DNA from: Haliclona indistincta
Lineage: Eukaryota; Porifera; Demospongiae; Haplosclerida; Chalinidae
Length of the DNA: 64,000 bases
Direction: 5' to 3'
Assembly (NCBI GenBank): GCA_964017065.1
Contig: OZ024788.1
Span: forward strand, 12,294,845 to 12,358,844
Part shown: piece by piece, positions 46,014-56,574 of the stretch
Layout: the number at the start of each line of letters is the position of its first letter
Numbering within the stretch: position 1 is the first letter of the stretch
The notes under the pieces: model-generated
What the model was told of the DNA's origin: nothing
Databases searched by the model: none
Seen by the model: only the letters and a program-made list of their open reading frames with translations
Made by a program: the position numbers and the translations under genes

Positions 46014-46069
46014 GTTATTTTCGTCTTGTTTAGCACGTCCACTATCGGCACATGATTGTACGGGACTAC

Positions 46070-46530
46070 GGGTAGTCTAGCTTGCTAGACCCTCAACGCT
46101 CTCTCGCTCGATGGGCGGGGTTACGGGGCGGAGCCCCGAGCGAGATTGCTAGCCAAACCTGCAACATGATTAGTTTCTGAAATGAGTTTTGTAATCATAT
46201 TCATGATTAGTTACGTCACGGACATGGTGAGCTCAGAGTGACGTTCAAGCCATATGTCTACAGACAACTGCGCGTTTTGCAGCTCACCCCGCCACTTTAC
46301 TACCTACCAGATGGCGATAGGACTGATCTAGGGAGAATTGTGGAAGTGATCGTCGAGGAAGACCTGAAGGACAGTTGAGAAATGTGTCTCTTCCACGAAG
46401 TACAGCTTTTGCGGCATCAGATTGCAATGGCCTTGCTTCTTGGTGACCTAAAGCAAGTACTCCGTGTTCAATAGCTCTCACGAAAAGTTGATCGTCGGTT
46501 GATCGCATCAAGGCACATGTTTAGCTATAA
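46070..46530 (+). repeat. Left part of the foldback element seen at 53878-55309
   Basis: It matches 53878-53961 plus 54739-55080, including TAGACCCTCAACGCTCTC, the hairpin GGCGGAGCCCCGAGCGAG and the ATGTCTACAGACAACTGC reading frame, which has a frameshift and early stop here. The right TIR is missing. 46531-47129 has no gene I can support. Confidence 0.7.
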
Positions 46531-47129
46531 CAAACGTGGAGCTGACATAATCTCGAGCAACAGGATCTACAGGGAAATGGCCGACCTGTAGACGGGGTGC
46601 TACACGTTCAGAACGGGGAAATTGACGCGTACTCGAACGTGTGGCGATGCTCACGTGATCATCTACTCGTTACAAGTTACACGTATGAAGGAAAACGTGT
46701 AAATCTAAAATTGTCTCTATCGTTAACAAAACTACAAAAAAGTTGCTCCTCTAGATTAAAAGCACTGTTCCCATAGTTATAGCATGATTGGATACATGAA
46801 AATGGTGTCTTTGACTTGTTCATAGGGTTAGTATGGGCAATGACATCTTTCTTCTTAACATCATTTACAGTTTGCTGTAATGACCTGGTCTAAGACAATT
46901 GGTACTTAGTCTATTTGTCTTCAATAAACTCACATGGCACAAAAGTTTGAAATCAGGACATGTGTGCAATAGATGGTTTTACTTGCAGACAACCCAAGAG
47001 ATACTCTCATTGGTGGTAACGGAGGAGTTGGATGAGGCAATTTGTCTGAAGGTATTCTTTGGAAGATGTGGCTCTGGATATTTCTTGCGGATGTCTAGGA
47101 TCACTGTTTCGGCTGCTTGAGCATGTAGA

Positions 47130-47280
47130 TTGATAAATATAGGTTAGACGATGGATTCGAGGTGTCTACGGGATTTAGATGTTTTAGACATCCCGAGCGC
47201 GTAGCGCGAGGGCGTCTATTTCAGTTTCCAAGGTGAGCTAAATCTCGTAGGCACCGAGAATCTATCGTCTGAGGTGTTTA
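47130..47280. repeat. Palindrome of the TATAGGTTA family
   Basis: TATAGGTTAGACGATGGATTC pairs with GAATCTATCGTCTGAGG around a core CCCGAGCGCGTAGCGCGAGGG, which equals the core of the palindrome at 35408-35548 and resembles those at 8434 and 40274. 47281-48154 shows no gene; a short palindrome ATAGGTGGTATA-type pair lies near 47445-47475. Confidence 0.65.
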
Positions 47281-48193
47281 GACCATACCTGCGCTTAAGC
47301 AAACGAAGCTCTCGAGGTAGTAGAGAGCCCAGAGAAGTTCCCAGAGTCAAGCAACAGCCCGTTTTCGAACAATGGCAGTGTAAACTCGTGTGCGTTTTTC
47401 GACGACGCCATTTTGTTGTGGTTATTAACTCTACGTGGTTAATTAAAGGTGGTATAAGTGAAATATACCACCTCTGGCTGACCAATCAAATTGCAGAATT
47501 ATGGTCTAAAGGCAAGTAGCTCTTCAAAATGCGGAACATCAAATTGAGATCGACTGTGTTGTTGCCATTTGAACATAGTTGTCGAGTCTAGCTTGAGCTC
47601 AAGTAACGATGTGATGAATGAACCTGATGGCTCATGACCCATGGCTCTGAGTGCTCTAAGATCCAACCACGCTCAGGCTAGCTGCTGTATCTACTTGGGC
47701 GTACAGACAACCAAATTGTGAGTAATTAGAGATAATGTTTAGACATAGAACACTTACTTTGTCGTAAATCAGGCTCGTAACAGTACAATGCTTCATCGTG
47801 GCATGCTTAGCCGGCCTAAACACTGCTGCTTCTGTGTTTTTTCCAAAACTAACAATGAGTATCCTGATATAAACAAGAGTGCGTGGACATCAACATTAGT
47901 TTACTGTAGTATATTATGGTGTAACCATCTGACGATTAAATTTCGCACATGCGCATGTAATGCATACCAGGCTCTTTATTTGCCACCCACGCAGCCCACC
48001 CATGTCGAGAGCCTGGGTATGATACTACATGCCTACTTGTTGTGTATTCATGATACACCACAGGTAGGCATGGTGTAATTGACTTGTACCATGGCAACCA
48101 CAAGGCCCACTGGTGCCTGTAGGTTTCTATAGGATAAAATTAAAGGCAACTTGTTAGGGTTGGGCGGTATCAGATTTTTCAGATACCGGTATA

Positions 48194-48492
48194 CAGCGGT
48201 TTTTACGCTTCTTGCAAAATTGGATTCGTAGACTGCGAAGTGTGAACCGTAGACCGTGAAGCGTGAACCGTGCACTGACACCAATAAAACGGCATCCACG
48301 CTGCAGTGCTACTGAATCCCATTGATGCAGTGCATACTACGATCCTCTTTGTATGCATTGCATCGATGTGGTCAGCACTACAGCGTGTAGATGCCATTTT
48401 ATTGGTGTCAGTGTACGGTTGACGCTTCACGGTCTACGGTTCACGCTTCACGGTCAACGAATCCAAGTTTGCAAGAAGCATAAAAACCGCTG
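48194..48492. mobile_element. Tc1/mariner-type MITE nested in hAT, 299 bp
   Basis: TIRs CAGCGGTTTTTACGCTTCTT and, inverted, CAGCGGTTTTTATGCTTCTT, flanked by TA. The tip resembles that of the autonomous Tc1-like element at 51175-53782 (CAGCGGTTTCATGACTTCTT), so that element or a relative probably mobilises it. The arms run about 120 bp with GTAGACCGTGAAGCGTGAAC-type repeats. Confidence 0.85.
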
Positions 48493-48592
48493 TAGTAACC
48501 AAGTTGATACCTTGATATTAACTAATACTGGTATAACTGTTAAATAAACTGGGAGGAATTTGTTAGGTGGGCGTTAATCGGAATTGTTATTA

Positions 48593-49515
48593 TTAACTCA
48601 CCACAAACACACAATTAATACAGTATACTGAAGTACATTGTATTTTTTTGCGAGAAACACCAGCATAAAATTCCTCGGAAGCTTTTATGATATTGGCGCC
48701 GTTGTCAGTTGTCATACACACTAGCTTGTCCATAGGAAGGTTCCAAGCTTCATGAGTACTTCTTATTGCATCAGCAATGTTTGCTCCTGTGTGGTCTACA
48801 GGTAAGAAGCAAGTTTCCAAGTTTCGACTTGTGTATTCCCATGAACTGTTGACAAAATGAACAGTGTAGCTCATGTATGGTAGCAGACCTTCACTGGACC
48901 ACATGTCAGTGGTATAAGAGAAGAATTTAGCTGACTGTAGCTCGTTCACAACTGTCTCATGAACTTTAGAGTACAATTGAGGCATAGCAGTGTTGGTAAA
49001 GTACTTGTGACTTGGAAGTTCGTAGCGGCTGTCAAACTTTTGCAGCATTTTTTTAACCCTGGCTTTTCAACGCTGTATATTGGCATCATGTCTTTAGCTA
49101 AGCAATGTGTTACAGAGTTGGTGAGTTGTTGCCATCGCTTGCTGCTACGGGTATACTTCTGGTTAGCTGCAACAGCCTCGACGATTGTGCGCTGTCGATT
49201 TTCGCGTGGTCGCGAAGAGCTGGCCTCAGTACTTGCTGTGATTCCTGATTTTAAGGCGGCATACTCAGTGGGATGCTTCATTTCCAGGTGAGAAAATAAG
49301 TTGGATGTATTGCCTCCCTTGGCTGCGGCAGGAACTTGCAAAACGACAGATCGCCGACGATGGGTCGGCTGGCTTGCCGTCTGGTCCTGGCTTAAAACCA
49401 AAATAAGCCCAAACGGGTGACTTCGTTTTTGGTTTATTGACAAGTGCTGGCTCCTGATCTTGATCCATAGCAGCTGCTGCTGCCTAGCCGCTGCAAACTT
49501 TGCTATTACCGCCAT
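48593..49515 (-). pseudogene. hAT transposase fragment (BED finger and N-terminal core)
   Basis: The upstream frame has a BED-type tail (TSNLFSHLEMKHPTEY) and SNSVTHCLAKDMMPIYSVEKPGLKK-like sequence. It then shifts at an A-tract (about 49048-49055) into the second frame with SYTTDMWSSEGLLPYMSYTVHF and VCMTTDNGANIIKA, the first conserved hAT blocks including the catalytic Asp. The C-terminal dimerisation region is absent. A one-base change in the A-tract plus truncation make it inactive. Confidence 0.8.
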
Positions 49516-49839
49516 ACATGTACGTACGCGCGCGTTTCATGCGGTAGGCGTTACTGCAATAATTATCGATAATTATACCGCGTACCGGTAATATCGATAT
49601 ACCGGTATTAAAATTTTGTGGTATCGCGCAACCGGTTTGCCGACTGTTGTTACTAATACCGTTTTACCGCCCAACCCTACAACTTGTGCACACTTCATGG
49701 TTCACTGGTGAGGTTGAATAACAACTCTCACCCCTTCCTATTTGTTTCTCTGGAAGGTAAATCGTTTCGATGACCTTTTTTGCCCAGTGGGAGTTATGTG
49801 ACTTCACGTGAAATATTAGATATTCCGTAGGAATCCTGT

Positions 49840-49950
49840 GGAATATCTAGGATGTGTAAAATTTATTGCCAGGTGAAACATAAACATTTAATCGGTGCTG
49901 CATTGCATTATAGCTGCTATCTTGTTTTCTGTGCATCCATACATAGGGAC
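49840..49950 (-). mobile_element. Hairpin-capped element, degenerate copy
   Basis: On the minus strand it shows a tip hairpin (CACATATTATGTG), TCCCTATGTATGG, AACAAGATAGCAGC and a degenerate match to the block after the YY1-like motif, ending near GTTTCACCTGGC. It is truncated well before any foldback. Confidence 0.5.
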
Positions 49951-50472
49951 ACATAATATGTGAAATATTACATCAACTTTAAAACTTATTATGTCCGTAT
50001 GTACTTTACACAGCTAAAATTGAACTGTCAAGTATTTCTCCAGAACAGTTTGTCAAGTCAAGTCAGGTGAGGTTGTGCATGGGTAATTCCTGTAGCAATA
50101 GCAATGCACCGGGTGTCGTCCTTTATCATCCGTAGTCGGAGAAGAACTAGAGAACAAACGATTGTGTTAGCCATTCTAGCTCGTTTTTTATTTTTATCTT
50201 TTTTATCATGGGAAATAACGCTCAAATAGCCAGAGGCTATTGCAATTTTATTTTTGCTCTCTATTAGCCTCTCTGGCTAATAGAGAGCGAAAATAATTTT
50301 ATAATAGTAATAAAAATATGAATAATAATTATTATTGTTATCGTAGTCAGTAGTCAGTTATTTTGAAATTATTTTTAGTGGGGTGGAGTAGGGTGAATAT
50401 GTCTAGAGTCTTTAGAAGAGAAATTGGACAGAGAGGGTGAAGACTTAAGGGTGCTCGCAATTAATTAATATT

Positions 50473-51040
50473 CACGGTGCTAGGTCCGGTACCGGCTCCC
50501 TAAAATATCGCTTAAGGAGCCGGCAATGGTTACGCAATGGGCGCGGCTACATGCTTTTGTTTCACCTAGCGAAAATAGTACGCTAAGCCCTAAACCCATA
50601 ACCCTAAAAAACCTTCTCCTAACTGCACAAAGTCAGGAGGGTCGTCCTAAACCGGGCCTTCGGCCCTTGGTAAGCCTAAGGATTGTCGTGAGGGTCGTCC
50701 TAAACAGCACTTTCGGCCCTAGCTAATAAACCTTGGGAAGGCTCTGATCACTGAAGATTTTCGAGCGTGTCACGACTAGCTAAAACAAATCTTTTTTTCT
50801 CGTACAAAAAAACAAACTATAAAATGCAAGCTCACAGGGAGATTTAACCCAGAAAGTCTGCATCACAAGCCATCGTACTAAACCGCTGATCTACCGGAAC
50901 CAGCTGAGTGATAAGCGCTACAAACAAGCCTTTATATGCCGCAGTACCGGCTCTTTAGGCATCATCTCACACGGTGCCGATTCCGGCTCTCTAATACGAG
51001 ACGTTAAAGAGCCGGTACCGGCTCTTTAACCCTTTAGTTA
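50473..51040. repeat. GGTACC palindrome repeat, left set
   Basis: CACGGTGCTAGGTCCGGTACC and CACGGTGCCGATTCCGG occur at 50473 and about 50978, and GAGCCGGTACCGGCTC at about 51011-51026. A matching inverted end lies at 55660-55705. Between them are a GGGCCTTCGGCCC minisatellite and a tRNA-like segment. It may be one TIR of a large element that received the Tc1-like and foldback insertions. Confidence 0.5.
50837..50905 (-). repeat. tRNA-like (SINE-type) sequence
   Basis: The minus strand reads GGTTCCGGTAGATCAGCGG (box-A-like) and about 40 nt later CTGGGTTAAATCTCCC (box-B-like). The clover-leaf is incomplete, so I call a tRNA-derived SINE head or tRNA pseudogene, not a functional tRNA. Confidence 0.4.
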
Positions 51041-51291
51041 CTGACTTATTTCGTCGGAAATTTGACTTGCTCTAAACTGGCAGTTTCTTTTGCAATTTTC
51101 TGGAAAATGCAGTACGCTAGCTATTCCAAACCAGCACCGTTTTCTCCTGGCATGTCAAAGTTTACGACCGTGTACAGCGGTTTCATGACTTCTTGAAAAA
51201 TCGAAGCGTCAGTCGTAATCCGTGATCCGTGATCCGCAAACCGCGTGAATATCTAAAATGATCACATGACGTTATTTAGTGTGGATCTACT

Positions 51292-52302
51292 ATGGCTACT
51301 CCGCCTACTAGCTGTGAATCTGCTCGTTGCAGCGCATATTCAAACGATCTCCGGTGGCGGATGGTCTACCAGTACGAAGGTCTCAAGCTCACCTATGATG
51401 CCATAACAACCAATTTATGCGTAGACACCTCTACTGTTTGGAGAACTGTCCAATTGTTTCGCTCTTCAGGCTGCGTCAGCAAGAAACAGTACGACACATC
51501 CAACTTGCCGCGAAAATTGACGGACACAATTCAGCTAGTATTGCTTCAATTGGTTTTAGAACGCCCAGGAATAGTGCTTCACGAAATACAAGCTGAAATC
51601 GAGTACATCACTGGGACAACTTTGGGACTATCAACTATCTGCCAGTCCTTGTATCAAAATGGTTTTACGAGGCAGCGAATGCGCCTTGCTGCAATTCAAA
51701 GAGATGATCTATTGCGAGCAGAGTTTGCTAATGAAGTCAGCATGCACAATGACGCTAGCTTGTTCGTTTTTCTCGATGAGACCGAGACTGACAGAAGAGA
51801 TACTTTGAGACGATATGCTTATAGCTGGAGGGGGAAGCCAGCCTTGGCTCAAAAGTTAATTCTTAGAGGAGAGAGGCTGTCTAGTATTGCCATAATGAGC
51901 ACAACTGGGGTGCTAGATTGCAAGATCACCACAGGAACTGTTGATGGAGATGTCTTTTATGACTTTGTAGAAAGTTGCGTCTTACCACACCTGATGCCAT
52001 TTGATGGTGTTAATCCTCACAGCATTGTGGTGATGGACAATGCGTCAATACATCATGTAGATGGCATTATCAGCATGATAGAGGAAGTAGGAGCTTTGGT
52101 ACTGTTTCTACCACCATATTCACCGGACTATAACACCATAGAAGAGCTCTTCTCTAAATTGAAATCAACAATAAAGCAGTATGAAACCGACTTGCAAATG
52201 CAGAGATTGGATCTGGAAGAGATTGTACTGGCAGCATTTAGTACCATTACTGAGGAAGACTGTTGCAGTTGGATAAATCATGCTGGGATTTATTGTATGT
52301 AG
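51292..52302 (+). CDS. Tc1/IS630-type DD34E transposase, intact
   Basis: 336 codons from an ATG (MATPPTSCESAR), a usual length for Tc1-type enzymes. The N-terminus has helix-turn-helix segments (LTYDAITTNLCVDTSTVWRT). Catalytic residues: Asp in FVFLDETETDRR, Asp in VVMDNASIHH, and Glu in NTIEELFSKLK, with 34 residues between the last two. PPYSPDYN is the typical Tc1/IS630 motif. It would bind the TIRs and catalyse TA-targeted cut-and-paste in the nucleus. The start lies about 117 bp inside the left TIR. No frameshift was seen. Confidence 0.92.
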   Translation: MATPPTSCESARCSAYSNDLRWRMVYQYEGLKLTYDAITTNLCVDTSTVWRTVQLFRSSGCVSKKQYDTSNLPRKLTDTIQLVLLQLVLERPGIVLHEIQAEIEYITGTTLGLSTICQSLYQNGFTRQRMRLAAIQRDDLLRAEFANEVSMHNDASLFVFLDETETDRRDTLRRYAYSWRGKPALAQKLILRGERLSSIAIMSTTGVLDCKITTGTVDGDVFYDFVESCVLPHLMPFDGVNPHSIVVMDNASIHHVDGIISMIEEVGALVLFLPPYSPDYNTIEELFSKLKSTIKQYETDLQMQRLDLEEIVLAAFSTITEEDCCSWINHAGIYCM

Positions 52303-52586
52303 ATATCCATTAGAATGACTTTGATGTACACGTTTTCCATACTGCATGTGTTCATTTTTGACATCAAAAATTAATTATTGATCATCAGCAAATACAGATA
52401 CATGCATGTACATGTATAAATTATAGAAGAATATGCAGTGAGTGAGCATAGTGAACTGAGTATCTACTGACTTGAGTCCCAGCTGCCAGTGAATCAAAGT
52501 TAGCAATGATGAATAATATTGAATAGTAATGAATAAAATATATGAGATGAGTACAGTGAAATGACTATAATGTAGCTTGGACAGAG

Positions 52587-53629
52587 CTACTGAATCAGTT
52601 TGCGCATGGCATCTAAAATAATAGACTTTTGCTCCAGAAACTCATCTTGAGTAAGAACGTTCCTTTCTAAGAGTTCTTGCAGTTCTCGCAACTCTTTGAT
52701 ATATCTCATTCTAAGATCTGAAATTTTACTCGGCGAGTGTCCCATGATTGGACAACTTTTGCTAGCGGACGATGGAGAAGTAATGACAACATTAGCACAA
52801 GTTGCTGACTGGTTAATGTTATGATCGGGGTTACGCATAGAACTCACTATCCCAGCTACTGCTTCAGCTAAAGATTCTTGTTTCCTACGCTTTGGTATCA
52901 GTCCATTAATAGCAGGTATATTAGGAGGTGTCGTGAGGCTAGAGTGATGCCCAGCAGCCACCATTCTACTCCACAATCGCATTTGTGGCACAGTGTACTT
53001 GGTTCCGTGTAATTGATCCACAGTTGAACTGACTTCTTCATCTCTCTGCTTGCGCTTACTAGTTGTTGCTTCTGCACTGGTTGCTGCTGATGACTTGCGC
53101 TTCCTGGTATCAAGAGTTGTCGATGAGGCTTCACTGTTGGATGTCTGAGATCTAGCATCACACCATAACACGATGTTTAGGCTTAGAGTAGAATACATTG
53201 TGTCAATGTCCTCTTGTGTAACTAGCCAGTGTTTACGAGATTGCTTGCCTTCAAAATAACCCATTTGAAAAGTGCTCGAACTGGGAACATGTTTGTTAAA
53301 TTCATCGATAATAGCACTCCTCAAATTTTCAATAGAAGTAAATCTTTGATGATGGTTATGCATCTCACGAATAACAAATTCCTTTCTCTTGTCAGGATTT
53401 ATGAGTTTGACACGATAGCTGTATGTCTAGTAAAGAAAATTATAACAATTATCCAGGTAACCTGTATGTATAATAGGCTCACTTCTTCTTGGGCGTCATT
53501 GCCAAACTCACGATCCTCATCCTCGACTCCATTATGGCATGGTGACGACAAGGAGTCCTCGTCGTCACCATGCCAAAATGGAGTCGGCTCTCTACTTAAC
53601 CATTGAATGACGCTGCTTTCCTGTTCCAT
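52587..53629 (-). CDS. Accessory protein of the Tc1-like element, two exons
   Basis: Exon 1: 53483-53629 (ATG, MEQESSVIQWLSREP; donor AAGAA/GTGAGC). Exon 2: 52587-53426 (acceptor TTACTAG); phases agree, giving about 328 residues. Residues about 50-120 (YRVKLINPDKRKEFVIREM...MGYFEGKQSRKHWLVTQEDIDTMY) look like a PB1/ubiquitin-like fold, a guess from pattern. A basic Ser/Thr-rich nuclear-type segment (TRKRKSS, SKRKQRDEE) follows, then a C-terminal coiled coil (YIKELRELQELLERNVLTQDEFLEQK). No catalytic motif is seen. It may aid transposase or target binding. It is convergent to the transposase gene with 284 bp between the stops. Confidence 0.75.
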
Positions 53630-53961
53630 CCAGGTTATCCTGTGTAAGTAGGCAATGTAGAACATACTCTAATCCTCGCTCTGATCGACCGCATGGGAGA
53701 AGAAGGCGTGGCAATTACGTAATCACCAACGGTTTACGGTCGGCGCCACTCCTAAAATTTGCAAGAAGTCATGAAACCGCTGTACTAAAATCCAAGCTAG
53801 CCACTCCCACTTCAGAACTGAAGCCACTTAAGTGTTGCGGCCTCGTCATTTTTCGGCTAATTCAGGTCTTCATTTAGTCTAGCTTGCTAGACCCTCAACG
53901 CTCTCTCGCTCGATGGGCGGGGTTATGGGGCGGAGCCCCAAGCGAGATCGCGATGAGGGTC

Positions 53962-54729
53962 CAGAGGAGGTTGGAAGCATTAATATTCAGTCACGTGACA
54001 TGAACAACTCCAAATCAAAATGTATGGCGAATCTTAGTTGTCAATTTTACCCAAATTCTCTGGACGGAATTGGACGAATTTAGTATCAATCGAAAGCTCT
54101 TGCAAAGCAGATTACAAAAATGCGATCTACCCGGTCCAACCCAGGGGTCTCCGAGGTGCTATGGGCGAGAAAGTAGTAGAGATTCTCAACAGTGGAAAAC
54201 ACTACAGTTATTGTTCGTGCAAGCAATCAGCTTATTGACAAGTCTGCTACAGACGTCCTGAAGCATAATCTTGGCGTTTAAAAACGGCGAGCGAAGAGAC
54301 AGCTCCATTGTTATCTGCAAAACCCAATATACAGCTGACGAGACCTGGTCAGAGCTAGAACTAAGAAAGTTGCTTAAAATTAACCTGTTTCACAGCAGAA
54401 AGATTCCTGGCTCCAGCACAAGTGTGCTGTCTACTGGAGCTGAGCTACTTCTTCATAAATTTCATGACATACAGAACACAGAAACTGTTGCAGTGCACTA
54501 TGCAAAATAGCTAAACCAGTACTCTAAGATCATAACTTTAAGTAAGACCAGTAATCAAGCTCTTTGCAATACAATTTTAGAAAGAATCCACGGATGATTT
54601 CTAGTGCTGTATGCTAGCGCCATTGAGCCACGCCTCATGATGGAACGTTAGCTATGCATTCGTAAATCACGTGCGCATAATAACAGCCTAAAAATCACGT
54701 GCGCATACTAATGCTTCCAACCTCCTCTG
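53962..54729. mobile_element. Mutator-like nested element, 768 bp, 9-bp TSD
   Basis: TIRs CAGAGGAGGTTGGAAGCATT at both ends; the flanks are ATGAGGGTC (53953-53961 and 54730-54738). It has no transposase. Short open frames (for example 54271-54510, YTADETWSELELRKLLK) could be captured host exons as in Pack-MULEs, but I recognise none of them. Confidence 0.85.
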
Positions 54730-54841
54730 ATGAGGGTCTAATCAAACCTGCAACATGATTAGTTTCTGAAATGAGTTTTGTAATCATTTCATTATTAATT
54801 ACGTCACGCACATGGTGAGCTCAGAGTGACGTTCAAGCCAC

Positions 54842-55024
54842 ATGTCTACAGACAACTGCGCGTTTTGCAGCTCGCCCCCGCCACTTTACTACCTCCTAGA
54901 TGGCGATAGGACTGATCTTGGGAGAATTGTGGAAGTAATCGCTGAAGGACAGTTGAGAAATGTGTCTCTTCCACGAAGTACAGCTTTTGCGGCATCAGAT
55001 TGCAATGGCCTTGCTTCTTGGTGA
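54842..55024 (+). CDS. Small Cys-containing ORF in the foldback element
   Basis: 60 codons from ATG: STDNCAFCSSPPPLYYLLDGDR, then IVEVIAEGQLRNVSLPRS and ASW before the stop. The other copy (46256) has a frameshift near the same place, so only this one is open. The CxxC pair could be half of a zinc site. A splice-donor-like TTG/GTAAGC follows at about 55080. Function unknown; it may be the first exon of a lost transposase gene. Confidence 0.35.
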   Translation: MSTDNCAFCSSPPPLYYLLDGDRTDLGRIVEVIAEGQLRNVSLPRSTAFAASDCNGLASW

Positions 55025-55320
55025 CCTAAAGCAAGTACTCCGTGTTCAATAGCTCTCACGAAAAGTTGATCGTCCGTTGGTAAGCTATCGGTTGTTTTAA
55101 CTGACCAGAGATTGCACAGCGACGATAGCGCGGCCATATTGACTAAGTGACGAAATCAATGACTTAACGACTTGCATTAACAAAACTCATTTCAGAAACT
55201 AATCATGTTGCAGGTTTGGCTAGACCCTCATCGCGATCTCGCTCGGGGCTCCACCCCTTAACCCCGCCCATCAAGCGAGAGAGCTTTGAGGGTCTAGCAA
55301 GCTAGACTAGTCTTCATTTA

Positions 55321-56574
55321 GCCCTGGTGACTGATACAAAACCTGGTGGTGTCCAGGTGCACAGTTTAGACCATATTCCATGCCAAAGTATGCATTTCCG
55401 GGCATCCTGAAGCCCCCAAAATGCCGAAAGCGGCGAGGGGCTCTGCCCCTTCGAACCCCAGTTACAGGGGGGACATCCCCGTCCCCCATTCTATATGGTT
55501 TAGTGGGAGGGCGCGATGAAAAACAGTGTTTTTTTTAATAGGTAATTTGCAATTAAACTTGATTTGACCTTTCTAGAGAACTTTTGACACTATTTATGAG
55601 GTCTACAGTAGGTGGAGTCAAATATGTTGCCAAAAGGCAACAATAGGGGTTAAAGGGTTAAGCGATATTTTAGGGAGCCGGTACCGGCTCTCTAGCCGCA
55701 GTGTTCTGGAAATCTAAAGCAGCAGCAGACAGAGCAATATTAGCAGTATAGCAAGTACGTTTTGATAGCTATTCGTATCATGAAATATAACTGGCTGCAT
55801 GGCTTACTCGCAAGAGAACGGAGAGGCGCGGTCCATAATTTACGTGTTTATTCATAAAACTCACTGGTGAAGACTTCTGTGAGCTTGGAATCCCAGAAAT
55901 GCATGTTTCAGCAAAAATCGATAAGAATCACATTTTGACATCAACTAATACATTAGCAATTGGGCAATAGTCGCGACTTTGAAGTGCATTTTGGAACCTA
56001 CTTTTCAATTCTATTGCAATCGATAGCTAATAATTAATTTTTATGCTGAAATTTGCTTCCCTGGGTCGAGAAAGTCAAAATTTAGCTTGTGGAAGTCGGG
56101 AAGTTGAGTAGAAGTTCATCTTCCAATGAACACAATACATTAAGGTGGCGGTATACCGTCTGGGCGTGGCTGCAGTGGTTTCGAAAACAGCTCGCTATCC
56201 AGCTAGAAGACAAAACTAAGCGCCAAAAACCAGCTACATGTCAAGAAGATAGATAAACAAAGCTGTTCTGCAAGTATTTCGAACGCACCTCGTACCATCG
56301 CCAGATACACAGCCCCTCAAGATCGATGATCCATTCACCAAAAATCTCTCCACGGGAGTCTTTGAGCAAGGTAAAACAGTATTCACGATGCTTTAAGGTA
56401 TGACCGGAGTCTAAAATCATAATGGTGAATTTGTTTCATTTTACGCTATGTCTTACTAGTAGTCAATACAAGTACTTTTCTTGAATATAATATTGGTAGA
56501 GGTTTTGGCTGTGAAGATATGATGGTTAAAAAATAGCTATTTCGTTGCTAAGGAAGTGTAGTGCTAAGTAATTA
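55321..56574. other. No supportable gene; scattered repeats
   Basis: It contains the inverted GGTACC palindrome end (55660-55705, GGGAGCCGGTACCGGCTC) and the low-copy repeat at 55745-55930. The rest is AT-rich with no domain-bearing frame. Confidence 0.5.

Larger units (their letters stand above)
48155..49679 (-). mobile_element. hAT transposon, truncated, 8-bp TSD
   Basis: TIR TAGGGTTGGGCGGTA at both ends; the flanks are CAACTTGT (48147-48154 and 49680-49687). It carries the 5' half of a BED-finger/hAT transposase on the minus strand. A mariner-type MITE is nested at 48194-48492. Confidence 0.9.
51175..53782 (+). mobile_element. Two-gene Tc1-like transposon, 2608 bp
   Basis: TIRs CAGCGGTTTCATGACTTCTT at both ends, flanked by TA (51173-51174 and 53783-53784). 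It holds an intact DD34E transposase on plus and a convergent two-exon gene on minus. Both reading frames are open, so the copy may be recent. It is inserted between GGTACC-family repeats. Confidence 0.9.
53878..55309. mobile_element. Foldback element with about 150-bp TIRs
   Basis: Left TIR GTCTAGCTTGCTAGACCCTC and its inverted copy at 55150-55307; each contains a hairpin around GGGCGGGGTTATGGGGCGGAG. The flanks share GTCTTCATTTA (53867-53877 and 55310-55320), an 11-bp duplication that fits Mutator/foldback types. The interior carries a small ORF. A separate element is inserted in the left TIR at 53962-54729. Confidence 0.75.

Noticed and set aside
47788..48078. 96-codon plus-strand ORF as a gene
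   Set aside because: No recognisable domain; it lies between repeats, has no splice context, and similar-length frames occur by chance throughout.
50837..50905. Functional tRNA gene
   Set aside because: Box-A-like and box-B-like stretches are present but the stems do not close into a full clover-leaf.
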